28,819 nucleotides of DNA from the NCBI GenBank assembly GCA_947259685.1, contig CAMYNC010000053.1, positions 1 through 28,819 of the forward strand, given 5' to 3'. This stretch comes from an uncultured Desulfuromonadales bacterium. GTDB lineage: Bacteria; Desulfobacterota; Desulfuromonadia; Desulfuromonadales; Geopsychrobacteraceae. The position numbers and the translations under genes were made by a program. Shown here one piece after another: positions 13,230 to 21,578 of the stretch (within the stretch, counting starts at the first letter, position 1; each line of letters opens with the position of its first letter). The notes below the pieces were generated by a model. It worked only from the letters and a program-made list of their open reading frames with translations, searched no databases and was not told where the DNA came from.

Positions 13230-16200
13230 ATGAATTCCTATTCGCGTCAACAGCATTATCCGCTCGGTATTCAATGCGGCCAGCACAGCTGGCAGCAGCT
13301 AAAACTGACCGAGCAGTTCCGCCAGCCGGCGCCGCCGGCCCGCACCTACCTGCTGCATTTGGTCTCCGATCACTTGCGCCAACAACAGCCCCAAGGACTA
13401 TCGGCTGCCGAGCTGGAGCTCTGGGCCACCCTGAACCAGGCGCTGTTGCAGATCGGGCGGCATTTTCTGCGCAGCCGCAATTGTCAGCTGAGCCTGCAAC
13501 AGTTAAGAATTGATGAACAGCAGCTGGCCCTGCCGCAACTGCAACGCACCCTGAGTCAAATGTTGAGCCTGTTTCCGGTGCTGCCGGTCAGCCTGCAGCA
13601 GTTCAGCATTCCTGAACTGCTCAGAAAGTTTGAACAAGATGGTCAGTTAAATGAGCTGCTGCTGGAACTGTTTCTGCTCAGAGTGCAACGTGAAAACCCT
13701 GCCTTGCAGTCAGCTGCAGCACTTTTTCTTAGCGAAGAACACCAACTGCAGCAGGCGACCAACTATCACCAGCAGCTGCAATTGATCGATCAGTCACTCC
13801 CCGAACTCGATGATGGTTTCCGGCGGGCTCCGCAATCGCTGCTGCAGCGCTTGCTGGAACCACTGCTGCGGAGCAAAAGTTTGCGCGAGCAGTTGGTTTA
13901 CCTGCAGGAACATTGGGGAGCGGTGCTCGGCAGCGATCTGCTGGAGCGGATTTCCGGCGCCTTTGCGCTCCAGGAACGGGAGGGCCATATCCCTGGCTCT
14001 CCCGGCGAACCTGAAAGCATCCCCCTCGACCCCTCGCAGTTCGCCGACACCGAGTATGCCAACTTCACCGTCGATCTCGACTGGATGCCGCGAACCGTAC
14101 TGCTGGCCAAATCGACTTACGTCTGGCTGCACCAGCTCAGTCGTAAATACCGCTACCAGATCCACAGCCTGGAGCAGATTCCGGATGCCGAACTGGATGA
14201 AATCGCCTCCCACGGTTTTTCCAGCCTCTGGCTGATCGGTATCTGGCAGCGCTCCAACTCATCACTAAAGATCAAGAATCTCTGCGGTCAACTGGACGTC
14301 ACTGCTTCGGCCTATGCGATTCACGACTACCGGATTGCCGACGACCTCGGCGGTGATCCGGCGCTGGAGAACCTGCGAGCTCGTTGCCAGCAACGGGGGA
14401 TCGATCTGGCTTGCGACGTGGTCACCAATCACACCGGCCTCACTTCGACCTGGGTCCATGATCATCCCGACTGGTTCGTCCAGTTACCGCATCCACCCTA
14501 CCCCGGCTATCGCTTCACTGGGCCGGACCTGAGCGATGATAACGAGTTTGCCCTCCAGATCGAGGACGGCTACTACGACCACAGCGAAGCCGCGGTGGTC
14601 TGTCGCTATCAGCATCGGCATAGCGGTGAGGTGCGTTACCTGTATCACGGTAACGACGGCACCCATCTGCCGTGGAACGACACCGTGCAGCTGAATTACC
14701 TGCTGCCGGAGGTCCGTGAAACAATGATTCAGCTGATCATCCAGGTTGCCAAGCGCTTCCGGGTGATCCGCTTCGATGCCGCCATGACCCTGGCCAAAAA
14801 GCATTTTCAGCGGCTCTGGTTTCCGCTGCCGGGAGGCGGCGCCGGGGTGCCCTCACGGGCCGATCATGCCATGAGCAACGAAGAATTCCAGCGGCTGTTC
14901 CCACTGGAATTCTGGCGCGAGCTGGTCGATCGGATTCGCGACGAAGCTCCCGACACCCTGCTGGTGGCCGAAGCCTTCTGGCTGATGGAAGGCTATTTTG
15001 TCCGCACCCTGGGCATGCACCGGGTCTATAACAGCGCCTTTATGAACATGCTCAAGCGGGAGGAGAACGAAAAATACCGCCAGACGATCAAAAACATCCT
15101 CTCCTTCGATCCGGCGATTCTGCAGCGCTTTGTCAACTTCATGAGTAATCCGGATGAAAAGCCGGCGGTTGAACAGTTCGGCAAAGATGATAAATACTAC
15201 TGCGTTGCCACCATGTTGGCGACCATGCCGGGGCTGCCGATGTTCGGCCATGGTCAGATCGAAGGCTATCAGGAAAAATACGGCATGGAGTATTATGCGC
15301 CGCGCTGGCAGGAGGAGGCCGACCAGCAGATGCTTGAGCGCCACCGGCGGCAGATCTTCCCGCTACTCCGGTTGCGGGCCTTATTCAGCGGTGCCGAGCA
15401 CTTTCAACTTTACGATTTTGTCTCCGGTTATGGGGTCGAAGAGAATGTCTTCGCCTACAGCAACCGGCTCGGCGAACAGGCAGCACTGATCCTGTGCAAT
15501 AACTCACCGCATCAGATCAGCGGTCAGCTCGGCGGCTCGGCCCCCCGGGCCGACGGTCGCGGTGCGGGGATTCACCAAGCCTGCAATCTCAGCACCGAGG
15601 GCAGCGATTTTATTCTTTACCGCGATCTCTCCAGCGGTCTGCAGCATATGCAGCCAGTCACGCAGTTCAATACGGGTGGTCAATTCAATCTGCGCCCCTA
15701 CGCCCAGCATGTCTACAGCCATTTCCAGTCGCTGGCCGATACTGACGGTCGCTGGCAGACCATCTGGGCCAGGTATGGCGCTAGCGGCCGGCAAAATCTG
15801 CACATCGATCATCAAGGCTTGCTGGTAGAACCTTTGCTGGAACTGGGGCAACAGCTGGCGAAGATCAAGCCGGGCAAAGGCACAAAAAAGCAGCTTAGCG
15901 AACTGCTCGATGCCCTGCTTGCAGAACTCTCCAAGCCGCCATTGAACAGCTTCCAGCCCAGCTATTTTCTAAGCCTGCTGGTGCCAACCCTCTACGCCCA
16001 GGCGGAGGAGTTCCCCACGGCCGAAGCCGACTATCTTCAGCAACTCCTGGCGGAAAACCCGGACCTGAGCCAAGAACAACTGTTCCGGGTGCTGGATCGG
16101 TTATTTAACCGGGGGATCTGGCGAAAACTCCTCAAATGTAATTATCATAATGAAACAGACTGGTTTAACCAGGAAGCCTTCGAACCACTCATTATTATAT

Positions 16201-17876
16201 TTTTACTAAATTTAATTTTTCAACGCCGAAAAAAATCTGTCCCTGATTACAATGAATTGAAACAAATTATATCAAACTTATTAATTAAGACAGCTGATTT
16301 ACGGTTATTGGCCGCTGAATCCGGCTATGACGTGGATGTTTTTTTGCAATGCCTCCAGGGGGAAGAGCCAGAAAAGCTGGTTCTCCCTTCAACAAAAGGA
16401 GGCGAAAAAGCGATGAAAATCCTATTTGTGACCCCGGAGGCAATCCCCTTTGCCAAAACCGGTGGTCTTGCCGATGTTGCCGGATCATTGCCACGCGCAC
16501 TACGCCAATTGGGACATGACGTGCGGGTCATTCTGCCTTGTCACCGTTCTGCGGAACGCAGCGGGATCAGCATCCGCAAAGGGCGTAAAAGTGTCGAAGT
16601 CAACCTGCAAGGAACCGCCTACCGCGGCAGTCTGAAACAGGCGTCCTGCGATGGCGTGCCCTACTGGTTTATCGACTGCCCGCAGTTTTTCGACCGGGAG
16701 CCCTTATACGGAACCGCCGAAGGCGACTACCCGGACAACAGCCTGCGTTTCGGATTTTTCAGCCGGGCGGTACTGGAAATGATCAAACGGCTCGATTTTC
16801 GGCCGGACGTTATCCATATTCACGACTGGCAGACCTGCTTTATTCCGGCACTGCTGCGCACCGAACTCAAAGACAACCCCTTCTATTCTTCCATCGCCAC
16901 ATTGCTGACGATTCATAACCTGGGTTATCAGGGCATGTTCCCATTGCAGACCCTGCAGCAACTGCAACTCGACAGCCGTCTGGGCCAGCCGGATGCGATG
17001 GAATACTACGGCAGCCTTTCCGCTTTGAAGGGCGGCATCAACTTTGCGGATGTCATCAACACTGTCTCACCCAGCTATTGCCAGGAAATCCAGCAGAGCG
17101 AACAGGGGTATGGTTTTGACGGCCTCCTGCGCCAGCGCAGCGAGGACCTGCACGGCATCCTTAATGGCCTGGAGCGCCGACTATGGGATCCGGCTCTGGA
17201 TACCGCCCTACCGACTCCGTTTAATGCCGAGAACCTCAACGGCAAACGCGCCTGCAAACGCTTATTGCAAAAGGAATTGGGGCTGGAACAGCGACATGAG
17301 GTGCCGATCGTCGCCCTGATCAGCCGCCTCGATCCGCAAAAAGGGATTGATCTGGTTGAGCAGGCCTGGCCTGAGCTGTTGAAAAGAGATATCCAATTCA
17401 TCCTGCTCGGCTCCGGCAACCACCAGGCAATGGAGTTCTGGCGCCGGCAGCAAGGCCAGCACGCGGAACGGATTTCGCTTAACCTGACCTTTGATGAAGG
17501 TCTGTCCAGACGCATTTACGCCGCCAGCGACCTGCTGCTGGTGCCAAGCCGTTACGAACCATGCGGCTTGACGCAGATGATTGCCCTGCATTACGGTGCT
17601 CTGCCGGTGGTGCGCAAAACCGGCGGTTTGGCTGATACGATCATCGACGTCAACGACAACCCGCGTCAGGGCTATGGCTTTGTGTTCGAAAACCCCGCTG
17701 CCGATGAACTGCTCGCCGCCATCGATCGAGCATTGGAAATCTACCCACAGCGGAGTCGCTGGTTGACCTTGGTCAAACGTGGTATGACCCGTGATTTCAG
17801 CTGGACTCGTTCTGCCGAAGAATATTTGCAGCTGTACATCAAAGCACGCAACTATCGGCAGCTGCCGGCGGCTTGA
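13230..17876 (+). CDS. GH13 alpha-amylase-family protein fused in frame to glycogen synthase
   Basis: One 1548-codon frame. Residues 1 to about 310 are a Gln/Leu-rich helical region. Residues 320 to 760 are a GH13 barrel: D396-VVTNH motif, nucleophile D516 in VIRFDAAMT, acid/base E581 in LLVAEAFW, and motif IV as N640-P641-D642 where most GH13 members have NHD. A beta-rich part and a helical tail follow, up to residue 1060. Residues 1062 to 1548 are a complete GT5 glycogen synthase: KTGGLADVAGSLP, HIHDWQT, IHNLGYQGMFP, SRLDPQKG and SRYEPCGLTQM with E1443. The GlgA start has its own Shine-Dalgarno (16394-16415), so free GlgA may also be made. The fused enzyme could build glucan from ADP-glucose and trim or transfer chains. 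Confidence 0.85.
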   Translation: MNSYSRQQHYPLGIQCGQHSWQQLKLTEQFRQPAPPARTYLLHLVSDHLRQQQPQGLSAAELELWATLNQALLQIGRHFLRSRNCQLSLQQLRIDEQQLALPQLQRTLSQMLSLFPVLPVSLQQFSIPELLRKFEQDGQLNELLLELFLLRVQRENPALQSAAALFLSEEHQLQQATNYHQQLQLIDQSLPELDDGFRRAPQSLLQRLLEPLLRSKSLREQLVYLQEHWGAVLGSDLLERISGAFALQEREGHIPGSPGEPESIPLDPSQFADTEYANFTVDLDWMPRTVLLAKSTYVWLHQLSRKYRYQIHSLEQIPDAELDEIASHGFSSLWLIGIWQRSNSSLKIKNLCGQLDVTASAYAIHDYRIADDLGGDPALENLRARCQQRGIDLACDVVTNHTGLTSTWVHDHPDWFVQLPHPPYPGYRFTGPDLSDDNEFALQIEDGYYDHSEAAVVCRYQHRHSGEVRYLYHGNDGTHLPWNDTVQLNYLLPEVRETMIQLIIQVAKRFRVIRFDAAMTLAKKHFQRLWFPLPGGGAGVPSRADHAMSNEEFQRLFPLEFWRELVDRIRDEAPDTLLVAEAFWLMEGYFVRTLGMHRVYNSAFMNMLKREENEKYRQTIKNILSFDPAILQRFVNFMSNPDEKPAVEQFGKDDKYYCVATMLATMPGLPMFGHGQIEGYQEKYGMEYYAPRWQEEADQQMLERHRRQIFPLLRLRALFSGAEHFQLYDFVSGYGVEENVFAYSNRLGEQAALILCNNSPHQISGQLGGSAPRADGRGAGIHQACNLSTEGSDFILYRDLSSGLQHMQPVTQFNTGGQFNLRPYAQHVYSHFQSLADTDGRWQTIWARYGASGRQNLHIDHQGLLVEPLLELGQQLAKIKPGKGTKKQLSELLDALLAELSKPPLNSFQPSYFLSLLVPTLYAQAEEFPTAEADYLQQLLAENPDLSQEQLFRVLDRLFNRGIWRKLLKCNYHNETDWFNQEAFEPLIIIFLLNLIFQRRKKSVPDYNELKQIISNLLIKTADLRLLAAESGYDVDVFLQCLQGEEPEKLVLPSTKGGEKAMKILFVTPEAIPFAKTGGLADVAGSLPRALRQLGHDVRVILPCHRSAERSGISIRKGRKSVEVNLQGTAYRGSLKQASCDGVPYWFIDCPQFFDREPLYGTAEGDYPDNSLRFGFFSRAVLEMIKRLDFRPDVIHIHDWQTCFIPALLRTELKDNPFYSSIATLLTIHNLGYQGMFPLQTLQQLQLDSRLGQPDAMEYYGSLSALKGGINFADVINTVSPSYCQEIQQSEQGYGFDGLLRQRSEDLHGILNGLERRLWDPALDTALPTPFNAENLNGKRACKRLLQKELGLEQRHEVPIVALISRLDPQKGIDLVEQAWPELLKRDIQFILLGSGNHQAMEFWRRQQGQHAERISLNLTFDEGLSRRIYAASDLLLVPSRYEPCGLTQMIALHYGALPVVRKTGGLADTIIDVNDNPRQGYGFVFENPAADELLAAIDRALEIYPQRSRWLTLVKRGMTRDFSWTRSAEEYLQLYIKARNYRQLPAA
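16394..16415 (+). promoter_or_regulatory. glgA: Internal ribosome binding site and ATG for a free GlgA (487 aa)
   Basis: AAAAGGAGG at 16394-16402 lies ten bases before ATG 16413, inside the long frame. The ATG begins MKILFVTPEAIPFAKTGGL, which is where stand-alone glycogen synthases start, and the rest to 17876 is 487 residues, the usual GlgA length. In the +1 frame, TGA at 16414-16416 overlaps this ATG as ATGA, and that frame is open back to 16285. This is the arrangement expected for two separate, coupled genes. Confidence 0.7.
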
Positions 17877-17889
17877 GACGGGAAAGAGA

Positions 17890-17924
17890 AAGGGAGAAGG
17901 AAGAAGTCGACGGTCTTCTCCCTT
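17890..17924 (+). terminator. Hairpin after the glucan operon, possible terminator
   Basis: aagggagaag (17890-17899) pairs perfectly with cttctccctt (17915-17924) around a 15-base loop, 14 bases after the GlgA stop. The following bases are C-rich rather than T-rich, so it would be a weak or factor-dependent terminator. Confidence 0.4.
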
Positions 17925-17929
17925 CCCCC

Positions 17930-18090
17930 AGTGTCCCGTGCGGTTAATTCCATCCATTAATTATGGCTCTTTTGCCCGCTGGCTTCGTTGCGTCTCCTCG
18001 GCTTAGCTCTGGCTAGGCCCGCGTCGACGCGCCTTGCCATCAGCCAAAATTGTTCAGAATTACCCGAAAGGACTAACCGCACGGGACACT
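17930..18090. mobile_element. MITE-like element with 17-bp terminal inverted repeats (type 1)
   Basis: agtgtcccgtgcggtta (17930-17946) is repeated in perfect inverse orientation at 18074-18090. The 161-base unit encodes no protein. Its interior is itself an imperfect long palindrome, with ttttgcccgctggc near 17971 facing the complement of gccatcagccaaaa near 18037. Size, perfect ends and lack of coding capacity fit a miniature inverted-repeat element moved by a transposase elsewhere. No target duplication is obvious. It sits between the convergent GH13::GlgA and HNH genes, and the HNH stop codon uses its last two bases. Confidence 0.7.
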
Positions 18091-18382
18091 AGCCTTCTTT
18101 AAGCCGTTGCAGATAATCGTCCCACTCGATCGGTAACAGATTTTTCTTCCGATTGTTACACTCCTTGCAGGCCGGCACACAGTTGCCCCGAGTGCTTCGC
18201 CCACCTCGGGCCACCGGCAGCACATGGTCCAGGGTCAGCTCCTTAGGTGGCACCGACTGTCCGCAATAATAGCAGAGCCCCTTGGCGATCCGGCTTTTCC
18301 ACCAGCCCTGTTTCCGCAGGGCGCGCGCCTTTTCCCGCTCGCGGCGAATTACCGTTTCATCCACTTCAAATATGAAATCCAT
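18089..18382 (-). CDS. Small HNH endonuclease
   Basis: A 97-residue HNH-family nuclease. The zinc-binding cysteines come in two pairs (CYYC and CKEC), and the core reads LDHVLPVARGGRSTRGN then VPACKECNNRK, which gives the His-Asn-His metal site. This type is widespread as a free-standing gene and resembles phage and McrA-type HNH proteins; the role is usually unknown. I chose ATG 18382, with GGGAG upstream at a rather long distance; TTG 18391 is an alternative. The stop codon TAG straddles the end of the MITE-like element, so the original C-terminus may have been changed by the insertion. Confidence 0.85.
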   Translation of the reverse strand: MDFIFEVDETVIRREREKARALRKQGWWKSRIAKGLCYYCGQSVPPKELTLDHVLPVARGGRSTRGNCVPACKECNNRKKNLLPIEWDDYLQRLKEG

Positions 18383-18498
18383 CTGTCTCAATTCTCCCAG
18401 TTAGATAGCCGACGGATTATTGCACATTTTTTCGATTTATGCGATTGTACGCCGTTTGCCGCATCGTGGCAGCAAGACCCTCAACAATGGGATAACGA

Positions 18499-19851
18499 AT
18501 GAAAATCCTTATCGTTGGCGCCGGCCAGGTGGGCTATTTTCTCTGCGATCGACTGTCTCGGGAAGGGCACGAAGTCACCCTGGTCGACCAGGACGAATCA
18601 AAGATAGAAAATGCCCAGGACCGGTTAAATGTCCTCGGCGTGACCGGCAACGGCGCCAGTGCCGAAATTCTTGAGCAGGCGGGTATCGCATCCACCGATA
18701 TTTTTATCGCCGTCACCAACCTGGACGAGGTAAATATCCTTGCCTGTCTGCTGGCGCGGGAGTATCAGGTGGTTACCCGGGTGGCGCGTACCAAGAGTAT
18801 CGAATACACCGGTCGCCGGGCGGTTCTCTCGAAAGAAAAACTCGGCATCGACCTGCTGATCAATCCGGAAGATGCCGTCGCCGAAGAACTTTCCAAGCTC
18901 GCCTGCAGTGCAAAGGCTTTCGACGTGGCGGAGTTTGCCGAAGGACAAATCCTTTTTCAAGGCTACCGGATCACCCCCAATAACCCCCTCTGCGACCTTT
19001 CCCTGGCGGAATTGGGCGAGCTGCGCGGCATGTATCGTTTTATTGTTGTCGCCATCAGCCGCGGGAATACCACCATTATTCCACGCGGTGACGACAGCAT
19101 CCAGGCCGGAGACCGTATCTACATCTTCGCCCATCGTGATGAAATGCCAGCCATCAATTACCTGCTGCAATCGGAAAAAATTAAAGTCAGGCCGACCCAT
19201 CGGGCCTTTATCCTTGGCGGCAGTCGCATCGGCGTGCATGTGGCGCAGAGCATGGAACAGCTGAACTTCGCCACCAAGTTGATCGAAAAAGACGAAGAGC
19301 ATTGTTATCGGCTGGCGGAAAAACTGGATAAAACCGTGGTCCTCAACGCTGAAGGCAAGGATGTCCAGACTTTGCTTGATGAAGGGCTGGAAGATGCGGA
19401 TGTGTTTATTGCCGTCACCGAGAATGATGAAACCAACATCCTCACCTGCCTGCTCGCCAAAAAGTATCAGGTTCGTCGGACTCTGGCGCTGGTCAGCCAA
19501 CCGGAGCTGCTTGGTCTGGCTTCCGACCTGGGGATCGATGCCTGCGTTTCGCCGCGTCTGGCTGCCGCCTCCGCCATTCTGAAATTCGTCCGTCGTGGTG
19601 AGATTATCTCCCTGACTGCGGTTGAAGGCAGTAATTCTGAGGTGCTTGAATTTGAAATCTGCGCCGACAGCGACTTGATCGACCGGCCACTCAAAGAACT
19701 GCATTTTCCCCGCGGGGCTATTATCGGGGCGATCGTGCGCGGTAGGAATTACGAAATCCCCACCGGCGAAAACATTCTTGAAGCCGGTGATCGGGTGCTG
19801 ATATTTTCCCTGCCGGAAGCGCTGCAGAAGGTCGAAAGGTTTTTTGCCTGA
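18499..19851 (+). CDS. trkA: Trk potassium transporter peripheral subunit TrkA
   Basis: A full-length (450-residue) TrkA, the cytoplasmic NAD-binding subunit that gates the TrkH channel. It contains two RCK_N domains: the first starts with MKILIVGAGQVGYFL (GAGQVG near residues 7 to 12), the second with FILGGSRIGVHVA near residue 235. Each is followed by an RCK_C domain, as shown by the LCDLSLAELGELRG and LIDRPLKELHFPRGA segments with later GDRIYIFA and GDRVLIFS. The internal duplication is typical. The stop codon touches the trkH start (TGAATG), so the two subunits are translationally coupled. A HNH gene runs in the opposite direction 116 bases upstream; the promoter must be in that gap, but I see no clear -10. 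Confidence 0.95.
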   Translation: MKILIVGAGQVGYFLCDRLSREGHEVTLVDQDESKIENAQDRLNVLGVTGNGASAEILEQAGIASTDIFIAVTNLDEVNILACLLAREYQVVTRVARTKSIEYTGRRAVLSKEKLGIDLLINPEDAVAEELSKLACSAKAFDVAEFAEGQILFQGYRITPNNPLCDLSLAELGELRGMYRFIVVAISRGNTTIIPRGDDSIQAGDRIYIFAHRDEMPAINYLLQSEKIKVRPTHRAFILGGSRIGVHVAQSMEQLNFATKLIEKDEEHCYRLAEKLDKTVVLNAEGKDVQTLLDEGLEDADVFIAVTENDETNILTCLLAKKYQVRRTLALVSQPELLGLASDLGIDACVSPRLAAASAILKFVRRGEIISLTAVEGSNSEVLEFEICADSDLIDRPLKELHFPRGAIIGAIVRGRNYEIPTGENILEAGDRVLIFSLPEALQKVERFFA

Positions 19852-21297
19852 ATGAACCTGATCCTCACCCTGCGCATTCTCGGTGCCCTGCTGCTCTATC
19901 TTAGCGGTACGCTGTTGCTACCGCTGCCCTTTTCCCTCTATTACGCCGACGGGGTTGGATCAGCCTTCATTCTTTCCTCATTCACCTGCCTGGGTGTCGG
20001 TGGACTACTGTTCCGCTGCTGCAAAAGCCCCAAAGAGCTTTCAGTCCGCGAGGGCTTTGCCGTGGTCACCTTCGGCTGGACCTTTTTCGCCCTGTTCGGT
20101 GCCCTGCCCTACCTGATTTCCGGAGCCATCCCCAGCCCACTGGATGCGGTGTTCGAGACCATGAGCGGTTTTACCACTACCGGCTCCACCATCCTCACAG
20201 AAATTGAAGCCTTGCCGCAAAGCTTGCTGTTCTGGCGCGCGCTGACCCACTGGCTTGGCGGAATGGGGATCATCGTGCTGTCATTAGCAATTCTGCCGAT
20301 GCTCGGGGTTGGTGGCATGCAGCTGTTCAAGGCCGAAGTTCCCGGCCCCACGGCTGACCGCTTGCGGCCGCGGATTCAGGATACCGCCAAGCTGCTCTGG
20401 GGCGTCTATCTGCTCTTGACGGCGGCGCAGACCCTGCTACTGATGCTGGGAGGGATGAACTTTTTCGATGCTATCTGCCATAGTTTTGCCACCCTGGCAA
20501 CCGGCGGCTTTTCGACCCGCAACGCCTCAGTGGCGGCCTATGACAGTGCCTTTATTGATGGCGTGATTACGCTGTTTATGATCCTTGCCGGAATCAACTT
20601 CACCCTGCACTTTCAACTCCTGCGTGGGCGTTTTCGGGAATTGCATCGCAATGAAGAGTTCCGCTGTTATATCGGCATCATCATCGTCACCACAGCGGTG
20701 ATTATGCTGTTTAACGGCTCATCAGGAACTTATCAGAGCATTGGCGAAAACCTGCGCTATTCTATCTTCCAGGTATCCTCGATCATCACCACCACCGGTT
20801 TCGGCACTGCCGATTACGAAACCTGGCCGGTATTGACGCAGTACCTTTTGATCATGCTGATGTTTGTGGGCGGTTGTGCCGGCTCGACCGGCGGCGGAAT
20901 GAAGGTCGCCCGGATTCTGTTGTTGTTCAAACACGCCCAGGTTCAGGTGTTCCGGCTGATCCATCCACGTGCCGTGCGCTTGGTGAAGTTGGGCAACCGG
21001 CCGGTCGACAAAGAGGTGCTGCAGGCGATTCTTGGTTTTTTTGCCTTGTTCATCGGGATTTTTGTGCTCGCATCACTACTTATGGCAGCCTGCGGCATGG
21101 ATCTGATTTCCGGCGGAGCAGCGGTGGTCGCCTGCCTGGCCAATATTGGGCCGGGGCTTGGAACTGTTGGTCCGGTGGATAATTTTGCCGCCGTGCCGGC
21201 TTTCGGTAAAAGCGTCTTGATTCTCTGCATGCTGATGGGACGCCTGGAGCTATTTACCGTACTGGTCCTGTTCTTCCCCTCTTTCTGGCGAAAATAA
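19852..21297 (+). CDS. trkH: Trk potassium transporter membrane subunit TrkH
   Basis: A 481-residue membrane protein with about ten hydrophobic segments and four pore-loop filter sequences: TTTGSTIL, ATGGFSTRN, TTTGFGTADY and CAGSTGGGMKV. These are the four selectivity-filter glycines of the SKT/Trk family, so it forms the potassium uptake pore in the inner membrane. It begins directly after trkA without spacing. The C-terminus ELFTVLVLFFPSFWRK is also typical. Transcription probably ends at the hairpins at 21318-21347 and 21542-21568. Confidence 0.95.
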   Translation: MNLILTLRILGALLLYLSGTLLLPLPFSLYYADGVGSAFILSSFTCLGVGGLLFRCCKSPKELSVREGFAVVTFGWTFFALFGALPYLISGAIPSPLDAVFETMSGFTTTGSTILTEIEALPQSLLFWRALTHWLGGMGIIVLSLAILPMLGVGGMQLFKAEVPGPTADRLRPRIQDTAKLLWGVYLLLTAAQTLLLMLGGMNFFDAICHSFATLATGGFSTRNASVAAYDSAFIDGVITLFMILAGINFTLHFQLLRGRFRELHRNEEFRCYIGIIIVTTAVIMLFNGSSGTYQSIGENLRYSIFQVSSIITTTGFGTADYETWPVLTQYLLIMLMFVGGCAGSTGGGMKVARILLLFKHAQVQVFRLIHPRAVRLVKLGNRPVDKEVLQAILGFFALFIGIFVLASLLMAACGMDLISGGAAVVACLANIGPGLGTVGPVDNFAAVPAFGKSVLILCMLMGRLELFTVLVLFFPSFWRK

Positions 21298-21317
21298 TCT
21301 GCCAGACAATATGGAAA

Positions 21318-21347
21318 GCCCCCATCCTCTGGTTAGAAGATGGGGGC
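21318..21347 (+). terminator. Hairpin downstream of trkH
   Basis: gcccccatc (21318-21326) pairs with gatgggggc (21339-21347), and the inner tct/aga extends the stem past one mismatch to a ggtt loop. There is no T-tract after it, so it may only protect the mRNA end or pause transcription. Confidence 0.5.
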
Positions 21348-21508
21348 CTCCCCCCTCCGTACACCCGGTTGCAGATCTGTAGTTGCAGACCCGAGCTGAA
21401 ATTTTCCTGAGTATACCCAGCCCCTCTGACAAAATTCTGAATAAGTGGCTCTTCCGGAAAAAAAATTCTGCTGCGAAATCTTTTTCTGCTATTTACACCA
21501 GGCCAAAC

Positions 21509-21524
21509 TGTTACATTCGTAACA
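21509..21524. repeat. Short perfect inverted repeat TGTTAC-ATTC-GTAACA
   Basis: A six-base perfect inverted repeat with a four-base loop in the spacer between convergent trkH and pgeF, just before the bidirectional terminator. It is too short to assign a function. Confidence 0.35.
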
Positions 21525-21533
21525 TCCGAAGCG

Positions 21534-21568
21534 AAAAAAGAGAGCTCCGAAAAGGCAGCTCATTTTTT
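21534..21568. terminator. Bidirectional intrinsic terminator between trkH and pgeF
   Basis: gagct (21542-21546) pairs with agctc (21557-21561), and the inner cc/gg extends the stem past a one-base bulge. On the forward strand ATTTTTT follows; on the reverse strand TCTTTTTTC follows. It therefore has the hairpin-plus-T form in both directions, which suits the convergent genes on either side. Confidence 0.72.
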
Positions 21569-21578
21569 GCAACAGTAC

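Noticed and set aside
18420..18449. trkA promoter with TTGCAC as -35
   Set aside because: No acceptable -10 box 16 to 18 bases downstream.
18625..19704. Long (359-codon) reverse frame opposite trkA
   Set aside because: Antisense shadow of a strongly recognisable TrkA; GC-rich coding DNA often leaves such open frames, and its product has no family resemblance.
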